Source: Paenibacillus tyrphae
Lineage (GTDB): Bacteria; Bacillota; Bacilli; Paenibacillales; NBRC-103111
Direction of reading: 5' to 3'
NCBI RefSeq assembly: GCF_024158745.1
Contig: NZ_JAMZAW010000026.1
Location: forward strand, 39,748 to 103,747
Length of the DNA: 64,000 nucleotides
Under the pieces are notes generated by a model. It was not told the origin of the DNA. It made no database searches and worked only from the letters and a program-made list of their open reading frames with translations. The translations under genes were made by a program, and so were the position numbers. Below are positions 26,807-35,986 of the stretch, piece after piece (within the stretch, counting starts at the first letter, position 1; each line of letters begins with the position of its first letter).

Positions 26807-28297
26807 ATGAAATGGAAAGAACCGACATTCGACGATACTTCGGTGATCAAAGTGTTGGCCGCGGCAAATGGCCGCAGGAAGGCCGACGAATACGATTATG
26901 AAGAAGAACAGAAGGAAATGAATCTAACGTATCCGGATTGGGCGAAGGAATGGGTCAAAAAATATAAGGAAGCTTGGTACATTGCGGAAGCAAACGGTGA
27001 TATAATCGCTATGCAAAAAGCAAAGAAACTGGCGGACGCCCTCAGGGATAAGCTACGACAAATGACCACAATCCCTGAATGGGCGCAGCAGCAAATGCAA
27101 AAGCAGACCCTGCGATGGATGGAAGCGAACGAAGTCGGCAACGTAAGAGTCATGCGATTTGCTAGTGAAGCGGAGCAAGGAATTATAGATAAGCTGAAAA
27201 TGATTGAAAGTATGAAGGAAAAGTGGCCAGATGATGCGAAAACTTTGAATGAATTGACGGCAAAGTGGTATTATGTGGATGATAACGAATTCATCCCGTA
27301 CGAGGATAGAGAAAAATATGCGAGCCCGGAATCCGCAAAAGCTGAATATACGAAGCAGGCTCAAGAGATTATAGCGAAGCTTGAGAAACCGAAACAGGAG
27401 GAGAAGAAAGAGGTTCCTACACGAACCCAGGGTACTGGGACTGGAAAAGTTACTGGTGTTCCAATGCCTGACTCGTATGCCGCTGGAATAAATGCTTTAA
27501 AAGCAGCACACCCAGATTGGAGCTTTGAGTTTTACGATGCTGGATTATCGTTATCAGAAATGATTATGTATCATCATAATAGTGACAATTTAACTAATGA
27601 TCCTCGTTGGATCGATCAATCTGACCCTAAAATATACGAATCAGGCGGTTGGAGAAAAGCAAGTGAATATGGATTAAAACAAAATATAGATCCCAATAGC
27701 AACGATTCCTTCAACAATAAAGATATTTTTCAATATATGGACCTAGGGGCTAATAGTTCTGAAACGATTGACGGAGTAAAAAATATTTTAGCCGGGACTT
27801 CATTAGCATTATACGCTCAGGATTTTTACGACGCAGCAAAGAAATATAACTTAAGTGCATATTATTTATGTGCTAGTGCGATTGTTGAGTCTGCTGGCGG
27901 AACCTCAGAATTAGCAACCGGTGTAATCGTCAATGAAGAAACTGTTTACAATTATTTTGGGGCTGGGGCAAATACTGGTAACGCTGTAGTAAAGGGTTCC
28001 CAATACGCATACAATAATAGTGGTGATTGGGCTCCGTGGAATTCTCCCAAAAAAGCGATTTTTGGTGGTGCTGAATTTGTTTACAAAGGCTACATCAATG
28101 TGGGACAAGATACAATATATACAATGAAATATAATTTGCCCGGTTACATAAATAGTAAAAATAAAAGTTCTTTTTTTAATGCACCTCATGAATATGCTGC
28201 AAACATCGGGAAACCATGGCAAGAGTCTCAGAAAATAGCGAAGATTTTCTCTGAAAATTCAGTACCTTTAACTTTTAAAATTCCTGTTTATAGATAG
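26807..28297 (+). CDS. Cargo protein: MKWKEPTF leader, helical repeats, glucosaminidase
   Basis: 496 residues. It starts with MKWKEPTF, as does the cargo at 39871. Residues 40-190 are helical repeats with the signature WAKEWVKKYKEAWYIAEANGD and WAQQQMQKQT, also seen in the VgrG1 linkers. A charged linker (about 200-225) precedes an autolysin-type endo-beta-N-acetylglucosaminidase (about 230-490): HPDWSFEFYDAGL, NNKDIFQYMDL and ASAIVESAGG, with likely catalytic Glu361 and nearby Glu368. It would cleave peptidoglycan glycan strands. The hydrolase part is much more AT-rich than the leader and repeats. Confidence 0.82.
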   Translation: MKWKEPTFDDTSVIKVLAAANGRRKADEYDYEEEQKEMNLTYPDWAKEWVKKYKEAWYIAEANGDIIAMQKAKKLADALRDKLRQMTTIPEWAQQQMQKQTLRWMEANEVGNVRVMRFASEAEQGIIDKLKMIESMKEKWPDDAKTLNELTAKWYYVDDNEFIPYEDREKYASPESAKAEYTKQAQEIIAKLEKPKQEEKKEVPTRTQGTGTGKVTGVPMPDSYAAGINALKAAHPDWSFEFYDAGLSLSEMIMYHHNSDNLTNDPRWIDQSDPKIYESGGWRKASEYGLKQNIDPNSNDSFNNKDIFQYMDLGANSSETIDGVKNILAGTSLALYAQDFYDAAKKYNLSAYYLCASAIVESAGGTSELATGVIVNEETVYNYFGAGANTGNAVVKGSQYAYNNSGDWAPWNSPKKAIFGGAEFVYKGYINVGQDTIYTMKYNLPGYINSKNKSSFFNAPHEYAANIGKPWQESQKIAKIFSENSVPLTFKIPVYR

Positions 28298-28354
28298 CCG
28301 ATGTCATATTGAATTTGGCTAAAAATACTCAGTCATAAATTTGGAGGGTTAAAT

Positions 28355-29578
28355 TTGAAAAAGATTTTAGTTGTTGCTCTTGGAGTGTTTGTATTAACAG
28401 TAGCGATATTTTTTATTAATAAACAATATTTAGGTGGTAGTAATCTTAATATTTCATTGCAAGAAAAAGATGATCTTACAAGTAACAAACCCGAAACGGG
28501 AATCCCAAAACAGGTTAATGACATCGATATACATGCCCACCAAGGGAATCTTCAAAATAAAGGGTATGTGATTAAAATTAACAATGCACTATATTATTCT
28601 GACCGTACTGCGCTTTACAAACAGGTTGATAGTCATATCACCAAATTAAGTGATGATTCTGCGAATTATATAAATGCTGAAAAAGGATGGCTCTACTATT
28701 CGAATAAAACGGATAAAGAGAAAATTTACCGTATTAAACTTGATGGATCAAAAAGAGAGAAAATTTCGGATGATAGCGTGAATTATGTAGTGGTTAAGAA
28801 CGAATGGATCTACTTTATGAATAAGTCCGATTCATTTCGTTTATATAAAATGAAGATGGATGGTTCTTCTAAAACAAAAATGACCGACGAACAGTCATTT
28901 TATATTAATGTTGTGGATGATTGGCTCTATTATGGAGGTGAAAATGACAATATATTCAAAATTCGTTTGGATGGTTCTAATAAAACAAAAATTAATGATG
29001 ATAGATCTCACTTTATTAATATAGTTGATGGCTGGGCTTTTTATTTAAATTGGGCCGATAAAGGGATTTACAAAATTAAAATAGATGGAACAAGCAGGGA
29101 AAAGATTGTAAGAGGAAATGTAATTAGTTTTAATGTAATGAATAATTGGATATATTATAGCGCTTCAGACAATGGAATTCACCGAGTAAAAGTTGATGGT
29201 ACTGAAGAAAAGCAAATTACTAACATAAACGGATATAGCATTAATCTTTTGGGCGATCAAATTTTTATTTTAACCGACTCAAAAATTGTTTCGATGAACA
29301 CAAACGGAACAGATCTTCAAACCATCGAAACCGCTTCAAAGCAACTGATTTCGGAAAAAGATAAGCAAACGGCAATAGAAGCCGTTAAAAAGCATCTTGA
29401 AATTAAGAATATTGTAGGATATGTAAAAGATTATACAAAAGTGGAGGTCGATCATGTTGATGATAAGGGTAGAATGATTATTCAAGTTTATAATGTAGGC
29501 AATAATCGAACGAGCACGATTAATTGGTATACATATGATCCGGAAACAAAAACCTTGAATGCACAATTTGAAGAGTAA
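28355..29578 (+). CDS. Membrane-anchored DUF5050-type beta-propeller protein
   Basis: 407 residues, TTG start after GGAGGG. An N-terminal hydrophobic segment (about 4-20) should anchor it facing outward. About six repeats of roughly 40 residues follow, each of the form W(L/I)YYSN ... IYRIKLDGS ... K(I/M)SDD, the DUF5050 pattern predicted to form a beta-propeller. A small C-terminal domain ends the protein. Its place right after the glucosaminidase cargo makes it an immunity candidate. Strongly AT-rich. Confidence 0.75.
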   Translation: MKKILVVALGVFVLTVAIFFINKQYLGGSNLNISLQEKDDLTSNKPETGIPKQVNDIDIHAHQGNLQNKGYVIKINNALYYSDRTALYKQVDSHITKLSDDSANYINAEKGWLYYSNKTDKEKIYRIKLDGSKREKISDDSVNYVVVKNEWIYFMNKSDSFRLYKMKMDGSSKTKMTDEQSFYINVVDDWLYYGGENDNIFKIRLDGSNKTKINDDRSHFINIVDGWAFYLNWADKGIYKIKIDGTSREKIVRGNVISFNVMNNWIYYSASDNGIHRVKVDGTEEKQITNINGYSINLLGDQIFILTDSKIVSMNTNGTDLQTIETASKQLISEKDKQTAIEAVKKHLEIKNIVGYVKDYTKVEVDHVDDKGRMIIQVYNVGNNRTSTINWYTYDPETKTLNAQFEE

Positions 29579-29617
29579 TTTCTTGTATAGGCAAAATGAA
29601 ATGGCAGGTAGTTTTCC

Positions 29618-30448
29618 ATGAACCACTGTAAACTTATCTTCATCACGCTCTTAATCGCCGCTATTGCAAGCGCAAATACGGCATGTAATCAAGTGAGTAG
29701 CAGTAATCCTGTTATTGTACAAAATGAAACGAAAGAACAAGTTAAGCAAGAACAATTCAGCCAAGACAAAAGCGTCCAAGAAAGTGATCCGTTTCTGGAA
29801 GTTGTTCGTACGGCGATTAATGATGAACTGTGGTATCATGGACAAGATTCACGGTTTGGCACTTTCGAAAATCAAGTTATTCCGGTATCTATATACCAAA
29901 GCGCCGGAGGCAGTAACAGACTAGTCTCATTCGACCAACCTATAAAATTTTCTAACAATTATTTAGCAGCAGAGTTCTGGACAACAAAGAAAGGCTACAA
30001 TCATGAAATAACAACTGCCAGAATGGCCCCAACCAAAGAGAAGCTTCAATCCATTATTGAGAAAGAAAAATACAAATTATTAAAAACTACACAATTAAAG
30101 ATGGACAAGGCTTCTCAACCTGAGTATCCTGCCATGACTCCAGAGCGTAAAAAGATAATAGAGGACATTGAGCTGTCAGTTGAGGATTACTTGCACGATA
30201 ATGAGTTATTTCCCTCGGGTACATATAAATACTACATTCGAAATTTCAGAGACAGTGAAAATATTACAAAAGTAGTAATTGAGGGAAACCAGAACATTTG
30301 GATTATTAAAGCCAAAGTGGAAGATAGCAATAATGCGGGGATAATGGGGAAACTAAATCAGGTGGATGTCTCCTTGGACTCAGTTTTATATGAGGTAAAT
30401 CAGTATAAAAAGGCGGCTGTTGTAACGAAAGAAGTTCGTAATATGTAG
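29618..30448 (+). CDS. Lipoprotein of unknown family, immunity candidate
   Basis: 276 residues with a signal peptide and a lipobox ending ANTAC. The mature region has no domain I recognise; it includes a YxLHDNELFPSGTY segment. It is AT-rich and sits between two other surface proteins downstream of the glucosaminidase cargo, which suggests an immunity or accessory role. Confidence 0.6.
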   Translation: MNHCKLIFITLLIAAIASANTACNQVSSSNPVIVQNETKEQVKQEQFSQDKSVQESDPFLEVVRTAINDELWYHGQDSRFGTFENQVIPVSIYQSAGGSNRLVSFDQPIKFSNNYLAAEFWTTKKGYNHEITTARMAPTKEKLQSIIEKEKYKLLKTTQLKMDKASQPEYPAMTPERKKIIEDIELSVEDYLHDNELFPSGTYKYYIRNFRDSENITKVVIEGNQNIWIIKAKVEDSNNAGIMGKLNQVDVSLDSVLYEVNQYKKAAVVTKEVRNM

Positions 30449-30484
30449 AATTTTTCTGATCCGATCTAAGGGAGAAATCGATAA

Positions 30485-31273
30485 TTGCTAAGAAAAAGCA
30501 TGATGATAAGTTACCTTTTATTGCTTACTTTGAGTTTGGGCGCTTGCAATAAAGGTGAAAATAGATTGCCAACAACGGAGAATATAGAAACTAGAGTACC
30601 TGCAGCCAATCAACAAAAGCCAGAAACTTCAAATGATTATCAAATTACTGGCTCAAATTACTCGAAAAGTGACGATAAATTTAACTACAATATAAAATAC
30701 CCGCAGATATCAGGATTGAGCGATCACGATAAGCAGAAAAAGATTAATAGTATTTTAAAGGACGAAGCTTTAAAAGTTTTAAAGTTTTATGAAAATCCAT
30801 ATGGTTCAGTAGAACTGAATATCGATTACGATACTGTTTTGAAGAATTCAAATATGTTAAGTATTCAGTACTCGGGGCTTGGCAGTGTTAGTAATGCAGC
30901 CCATCCAAACAGCTTGTTTTATACTACGAATATTAACATCAAAACAGGAGAGAAATTAAGGTTAAAAGATATTGTAAATATTGATAAGAATTTTGCGAAT
31001 ACGTTTTTGAGTGGGAAATTTAAGGCATTACGGCCTGAACATAGTAAAGTATTGGACAATTTTACGAATGAAAAAATTCAGGCGCGTTTTAACGAAGCAG
31101 ATTCTTTAGACGATATTGGCACAGAGAAACAATCAGATGTGTTCAGCTATTATACGAAGGATTCCTTGGGAATCTCCATAGGTGTTGGTCATGCTATGGG
31201 CGATCATGCGGAATTTGAAATCAACTATCAAGACATAGAGGATTTCATGAAAAAAACTGAAAACGAACAATGA
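30485..31273 (+). CDS. DUF3298/DUF4163-type lipoprotein (RsiV/PdaC-like), immunity candidate
   Basis: 262 residues; TTG start after AAGGGAG; lipobox SLGAC. The mature part (about 70-255) has the DUF4163 plus DUF3298 pattern: NIKYPQISGLSD, YSGLGSVSNAAHPNS, INIKTGEKLRLKDIV and YTKDSLGISI. This domain occurs in Bacillus RsiV, which binds lysozyme directly, and in the peptidoglycan deacetylase PdaC; here no deacetylase domain is present. A lipid-anchored lysozyme-binding fold next to glycan-cleaving cargo fits an immunity protein. That last step is inference. Confidence 0.72.
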   Translation: MLRKSMMISYLLLLTLSLGACNKGENRLPTTENIETRVPAANQQKPETSNDYQITGSNYSKSDDKFNYNIKYPQISGLSDHDKQKKINSILKDEALKVLKFYENPYGSVELNIDYDTVLKNSNMLSIQYSGLGSVSNAAHPNSLFYTTNINIKTGEKLRLKDIVNIDKNFANTFLSGKFKALRPEHSKVLDNFTNEKIQARFNEADSLDDIGTEKQSDVFSYYTKDSLGISIGVGHAMGDHAEFEINYQDIEDFMKKTENEQ

Positions 31274-31407
31274 AAGGATTTCTAAAATGAAACTACAATG
31301 ACGTTTTGATGGCATGTTCTGTGTGTCATAGACGCACATAAAAGACAGTAGAAGTAGGTCAACACGTTGTAACTGATAAAACTTATCGAGGAAGATCAAT
31401 TTTGCGA

Positions 31408-31447
31408 GCACTTGAAACCACCTGGCGGTGATTTCAGGTGCTTTTTA
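31408..31447 (+). terminator. Terminator at the end of cassette 1
   Basis: GCACTTGAAA (31408-31417) and TTTCAGGTGC (31432-31441) pair around a loop that itself can pair ACC with GGT, followed by TTTTTAT. The surrounding gap (31274-31522) has no other gene that I can see. Confidence 0.75.
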
Positions 31448-31522
31448 TATCCATAAGATCTTACATCAACAGCAGCTTTTTCAAATAATGGGTCAAACCA
31501 TACAGAATCGGAAACCGGGATC

Positions 31523-31600
31523 ATGATAAAATGGAAAGAACATACATTCTATGCTGCTTTTAGAGCAGCAGAGCCAAACTTGAAGTGGAAAGGTACTTGA
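31523..31600 (+). pseudogene. Stub of an MKWKEPTF-type cargo leader
   Basis: A 25-codon open frame whose start reads M-I-K-W-K-E-H-T-F, matching the MKWKEPTF leader of the cargos at 26807 and 39871 at six of seven positions from KWKE to TF. It then runs into unrelated sequence and stops two bases before adaptor A2. It is best explained as the left-over start of a lost cargo gene. A functional micropeptide cannot be ruled out. Confidence 0.55.
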
Positions 31601-31601
31601 T

Positions 31602-32213
31602 ATGACCAGACAAGAGGCCTTGAAGCATTTTTTGGAAACTTACGTAAAGGACAAGCAGAAGGAGTACATAGAGAAAGCAGAGGAAGAATACCATTCCCGC
31701 AAAGACGAGCTGGCGAAGGATTTTATCGAGTCTTTTCGCCGTATTTGTCTGAATATTAAAGAAATGCAATCTGCGGGGCAAAAAGCAAAGATCGCGTATA
31801 TCAATTATTCTATGAGGCGCACTTATTTATTAGAAAGAAAGCACGAGCATGTCGTAGAGGCGTTCGACAAGGATTGGTATTTCGATACATATCCGTGCCG
31901 AGGAACGTACGATTCGGGATGGGCCTTTAAATATTTGGACGCGCTGGAAGACGAACTAGAGCAGCTCGGAAAAAAGTATATGGGCAAAATTATCAAGCCC
32001 GATATTGAACGAATCAAGCTGGAGGCGGCCGCTGCCTTTAACCAATCGATTGTCGTATTGGTCAAACAGGCGATGGCTGATGCAATTCGACTGAAAGAGT
32101 TTGATGAAATTGCCCGTGAACCGGATCTGGAAGTGCGGGTGGGGGAGCATAAGGGCATTAGTGAGGTCGTATACAAGGACGATTCCATACAGGAAGGAAG
32201 TCTCTTTTTATGA
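31602..32213 (+). CDS. Adaptor A, copy 2 (unassigned helical protein)
   Basis: 203 residues, paralogue of the protein at 18047 (TRQEALKHF, SFRRICLNIKEMQSAGQK, YSMRRTY, TYDSGWAF). It opens the second spike cassette, in the same order as the first. No signal peptide, no known family. Confidence 0.6.
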   Translation: MTRQEALKHFLETYVKDKQKEYIEKAEEEYHSRKDELAKDFIESFRRICLNIKEMQSAGQKAKIAYINYSMRRTYLLERKHEHVVEAFDKDWYFDTYPCRGTYDSGWAFKYLDALEDELEQLGKKYMGKIIKPDIERIKLEAAAAFNQSIVVLVKQAMADAIRLKEFDEIAREPDLEVRVGEHKGISEVVYKDDSIQEGSLFL

Positions 32214-32231
32214 GCAGGGGCGAATTTTAGC

Positions 32232-32759
32232 ATGGAATATTATATCGTATCTCAAGACGAACGAATCGTAGATTACGAAGAGCCGGCCGGAATAGCCAAA
32301 ACGGTAGACCAACGTATGTTGCGGAACGAAGAGAGCCGCGCGCAGCTGGAGCATACGATTTTGCAGTTTTATACCCAAGGGAAGGGCGAATATATCGATT
32401 TCATCGAAAGACCTGTTCCACTTCTATCCGACCCTTTGAAAACGGTTTTCGACCGGTATCAGCCTCATATTTATTATAAGCTTGTCGTTCTTGCGGATAT
32501 CAAGCAAATGAAACAGACGCTCTATTGGATAGCGATGCCGGATACGCTTGCGTGTCTGTCGGAGGAAAGCGAATGGCATAAGAATGGTTCGCTCAAAACG
32601 CCTGTTCTTGATCCGAGGAAAGTCGGACATTACAAAATATTCAAAATCTCCGATAGCATGGCAGATTTCATCGTAGTCGATCTGGATGTGGCGGAAAGCA
32701 TCCTCAGGTACAATCCGACAGGAATACGGTTGAAGACAATCGACGTGAGGAGGTTTTAA
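32232..32759 (+). CDS. Adaptor B, copy 2 (unassigned)
   Basis: 175 residues, paralogue of the protein at 18709 (ILQFYTQGKGEYIDFIERP, CLSEESEWHKNGS, VVDLDVAESIL). It is placed 18 bases after adaptor A2 and 2 bases before the free DUF4280 gene, so all three are probably co-translated. It probably helps load or cap the spike; function unproven. Confidence 0.6.
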   Translation: MEYYIVSQDERIVDYEEPAGIAKTVDQRMLRNEESRAQLEHTILQFYTQGKGEYIDFIERPVPLLSDPLKTVFDRYQPHIYYKLVVLADIKQMKQTLYWIAMPDTLACLSEESEWHKNGSLKTPVLDPRKVGHYKIFKISDSMADFIVVDLDVAESILRYNPTGIRLKTIDVRRF

Positions 32760-32761
32760 AT

Positions 32762-33136
32762 ATGAATTCAAGTTATGTGGTGGAAGGCGCTTCCCTTAAT
32801 TGCAGCTATGGCAGCACGAATGCGAATTTTAAAACGACGGCCGGACGAAAAATAGCGATCAGCGATAAGCTGCAGGGAAATGTGCAGGATTTCAAGCCTG
32901 AGATCAACATCCCTGCTTTTGGCTTGTGCAGCAGTCTGTCCAATCCCGAAGTCGCTTCCGCGACGGCCGCCAATCAAGGGCAGCTCAAAAAAATGCCGTG
33001 CAAACCGGTCATTACGATGCCTTGGCTGGATGGAAAAACGGATGTGTTGGTAGATCATTACCCTGCTCTTTTGAACTGTTCTACTAATCTGTGCATGTGG
33101 TGCGGAAAAATTACAATTGTGAACGACGGCCAATAG
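32762..33136 (+). CDS. DUF4280 PAAR-like spike-tip protein (free-standing)
   Basis: 124 residues covering one DUF4280 domain: YVVEGASLNCSYGS near the start, FGLCSSLSNPEV in the middle and MPCKPVITMPW, then paired cysteines (NCSTNLCMWC) near the end. DUF4280 is a PAAR-like family thought to cap contractile spikes, with cysteines probably binding metal. GAGGAGG lies 8 bases upstream. The same domain is fused to cargo at 23729, so the tip is free in cassette 2 and fused in cassette 1. Confidence 0.85.
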   Translation: MNSSYVVEGASLNCSYGSTNANFKTTAGRKIAISDKLQGNVQDFKPEINIPAFGLCSSLSNPEVASATAANQGQLKKMPCKPVITMPWLDGKTDVLVDHYPALLNCSTNLCMWCGKITIVNDGQ

Positions 33137-33168
33137 GCTTTTGAGGGGATTCGAGAGGGGGCATTCGC

Positions 33169-35958
33169 TTGGTCATGCAGATGAGCGCCGTGACGTACGG
33201 CGATTTGAAAATAACAGCACCTTACGATATTGTGGCGCTGCTGGATTTTAAGCTCGTCAAGAAGGTCGGCGGCCACGGAGAAGTGTATCTCAAGGCTGTC
33301 GTATCAGACGACCATCAAAAGAAATATCCGGATCTGGCTCAGTATAGAGAGCATATCGAAGTGTTTCAGATGGACGGAGAGGAAGAAGTCCGCTGTCTGT
33401 TCAAAGGAACGGTAACCGAGCTTGAAATCCGGTTCAGCAGCGGTAACTATCATATGATCGTAAAAGGCTTGTCCCACTCTTATCAAATGGACAAGACTGT
33501 CCGAAGCCGTTCTTTTCAAAACCGTGATATGACTTACACGGAATTGATTCGCGAAGTGATCGGGGAGTATGCGCAATCGGATTTTATCGACTTGGCCGCC
33601 GGTAGCCGGACCTTGGATGAATTCACGCTGCAGTATCGTGAAACGGATTGGCAGTTTTTGGGGAGAATGGCTTCTCGGTTTTATACAGGCTTGGTGGCGG
33701 ACGTTGCCTCGGACAAACCCAGGTTCTGGTTCGGCATTTCGCGCGGAGAGCTCAAAGGCACTTTAAAGGGAAGCAATTATTTAACGGGAAGACATGCCGC
33801 GGAATCGGGCAAGGCGATTGCGAACGGCGACTGGGGAGAAACGGACGAACGGGAATTCTTGTATTACGAAGTGGAATCGGATCAATACTTCGAAATCGGG
33901 GATGTCGTTCTGTTCCGAAACAAAGCTTTGGTGATCGAGCGGGCTACTGCGAGCATCAAGCGTCAAGTGTTGAAGTACGACTATGTATTAGTCCCCGAAT
34001 CCGGCCTGCAGCGAAGCCATGCTTTCAACCCGCACCTATCCGGAACCTCTCTGGAGGGAAAAGTAATCGAGGTGAAGGACGAAAATGTCCGGGTGCATCT
34101 GAATATCGATCCGAAGCAGAGCCAAGATACCGCCTGTTGGTTTCCTTATCCTACCTACTATACCAGCGACAACGGAGTCGGTTGGCACTGCATGCCCGAG
34201 CTTGGCGATGTGGTTCACCTCTATTTTCCGTCCCGCGAAGAAAAAGGCGCGGTCGTCAGTCATTCCTTGAGAAAACATATCCGCGGCGGCGACAAGATCA
34301 GCGACCCTCATACGAAGCGGCTGCGTACCAGAGGAAGCAAGGAGGCGCGTTTTGCTCCGAAAGAAACGGTGATGACCTCGAAGGGGGACAACTTCTTCGT
34401 CAAGCTGAACGAAGAGACGGGCGTCGAATTGTACAGCAAAGGCAGCATGGTTTTCACAGCGGGCGAAGATCTGGTCATGCACGGCAAGCAGCTTGAAATT
34501 ACGGCAGCGAAAGAAATAAGCGTATCATCCAAGACAAGCCATATTCGCTTGGACGGGGAAAATCATATCAAAGGTTCGCGTGTCCTGACGGCACCGCTTC
34601 CCGACGAAGAGGTTGCGGCTTATGCATCGCTGCAGCAAGAGATGAACGGCGGCAGTAACTACCCGGGCTGGGCGCAGCCCCTGCTGCTCAAGTACAAAGC
34701 CGATTACTACCGCGCCAAGGCGGCCGGCGACGAGAAGGGCATGAAGGCAGCGGCCGCGAACGCGAAGAAGATCCGCGACAAGATCGACGAGATCCATGCG
34801 ATGCCGTCATGGGCGCAGGAGCAGATGAACGAGAATACCGAGAAGTGGTATGAAGCGCATGCGGCGGGCAATAAAGCGGAGCAGGATTATTACCATGGAG
34901 CTGCCAATTCTCTCAGGGACAAGGTGCAGATGATTGCCTTGATCCGAAACAGCTCTGCGGAGTCTTACAAGGATGCGAACCGGCTGGAGGAATTGACGCG
35001 GCGATACGCTGACGCCAAAAACAAGCTGACAACGGAGGACCCGGCATCAATCTCCAAATCCGCCGACGAGATCAGGAGCAAATACGGGGTTAGCCATCGC
35101 GTGGCGCGGGAGAGCTTGAACCTGTTGGCCAAGAAATTCCCGAACGATTTTAAATATAATCTGGATGTGAAGGATGAGTGGGACTCCTCGTTGAACAACG
35201 CGCTGTACGATTTTCCCGTCAAGTATGGCCTCGCCGGGAAGGTTCATACGAAGGAGCTGCTGGAAGCTTATGCATATCAGGTGGCGCACGGGATTTTGCC
35301 TTGGCCGAAGCCGCAGGAGAAGAGCGGGAGCGGAAATGTGCCTGTTGCGAAGCCAAGTCCGGGGAATGCGGTGCAGCCGACAAAACCAGAGCAGCCGGCG
35401 AATCCGCCGAAAGGGACGGGGAATAACACGGAAACGATTTCCAACAAATATACGGATGAAAAACCGTTGATTTTGGGTAAAAAAGGAAAGGGTTTTTATC
35501 ATTTATCAAAGACAGAAGCAGCAAAATATCTAACTGATATAAGAAAACAAAATCTTGACGACATTGAATTAATACATTCCATCCTGGATTCATACTATAT
35601 CCGTCAAGGCACATACGACCGAATGGCTGCTCTTGCCAAGGATTACAAGCTTGCTTTTAAAAAGAAAATGCCTATCACAAGCTTGTTTAGACCCAATGAT
35701 AACAACTGGCACGGGACGGGCTTCGGGTTTGACATTGATACTCCTAACGCAAACAAGACGACAGGGATGTTTCCAAAGAATTCTAAAGATAAGCTGGAAG
35801 TAGAACAAGTAATTCGACTGGTGGTTAAGCATGGATTCGGTGGAATCATATTTAGCGATACCGATATAATTAATAAATTAAATAAAGAATTCCCTGAAAA
35901 TAACATTTTCAAAATGTTGGACCATTATAATCATATTCATGTCAGCTACCCTCAATAA
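33169..35958 (+). CDS. VgrG-type spike with C-terminal M15-like peptidase (VgrG1b)
   Basis: 929 residues, paralogue of the 19254 protein. Residues 1-400 are the spike, with the OB segment near 294-365 (SLEGKVIEVKDENVRVHL ... GWHCMPELGDVVHLYF). Residues 477-710 are helical repeats (WAQEQMNENTEKWYEAHAAGN), then a Pro/Gly linker. The end (about 800-929) carries the M15 D-Ala-D-Ala peptidase pattern: H848-x6-D855 (HGTGFGFD) and D918 ... H922-x-H924 (DHYNHIHV), a zinc site. It should cut peptidoglycan peptides. GC content drops from about 63% to about 32% around position 35430, at the start of the toxin part. Confidence 0.82.
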   Translation: MVMQMSAVTYGDLKITAPYDIVALLDFKLVKKVGGHGEVYLKAVVSDDHQKKYPDLAQYREHIEVFQMDGEEEVRCLFKGTVTELEIRFSSGNYHMIVKGLSHSYQMDKTVRSRSFQNRDMTYTELIREVIGEYAQSDFIDLAAGSRTLDEFTLQYRETDWQFLGRMASRFYTGLVADVASDKPRFWFGISRGELKGTLKGSNYLTGRHAAESGKAIANGDWGETDEREFLYYEVESDQYFEIGDVVLFRNKALVIERATASIKRQVLKYDYVLVPESGLQRSHAFNPHLSGTSLEGKVIEVKDENVRVHLNIDPKQSQDTACWFPYPTYYTSDNGVGWHCMPELGDVVHLYFPSREEKGAVVSHSLRKHIRGGDKISDPHTKRLRTRGSKEARFAPKETVMTSKGDNFFVKLNEETGVELYSKGSMVFTAGEDLVMHGKQLEITAAKEISVSSKTSHIRLDGENHIKGSRVLTAPLPDEEVAAYASLQQEMNGGSNYPGWAQPLLLKYKADYYRAKAAGDEKGMKAAAANAKKIRDKIDEIHAMPSWAQEQMNENTEKWYEAHAAGNKAEQDYYHGAANSLRDKVQMIALIRNSSAESYKDANRLEELTRRYADAKNKLTTEDPASISKSADEIRSKYGVSHRVARESLNLLAKKFPNDFKYNLDVKDEWDSSLNNALYDFPVKYGLAGKVHTKELLEAYAYQVAHGILPWPKPQEKSGSGNVPVAKPSPGNAVQPTKPEQPANPPKGTGNNTETISNKYTDEKPLILGKKGKGFYHLSKTEAAKYLTDIRKQNLDDIELIHSILDSYYIRQGTYDRMAALAKDYKLAFKKKMPITSLFRPNDNNWHGTGFGFDIDTPNANKTTGMFPKNSKDKLEVEQVIRLVVKHGFGGIIFSDTDIINKLNKEFPENNIFKMLDHYNHIHVSYPQ

Positions 35959-35986
35959 ACCATACTTCATTAAGGAGTAGTTAAAG

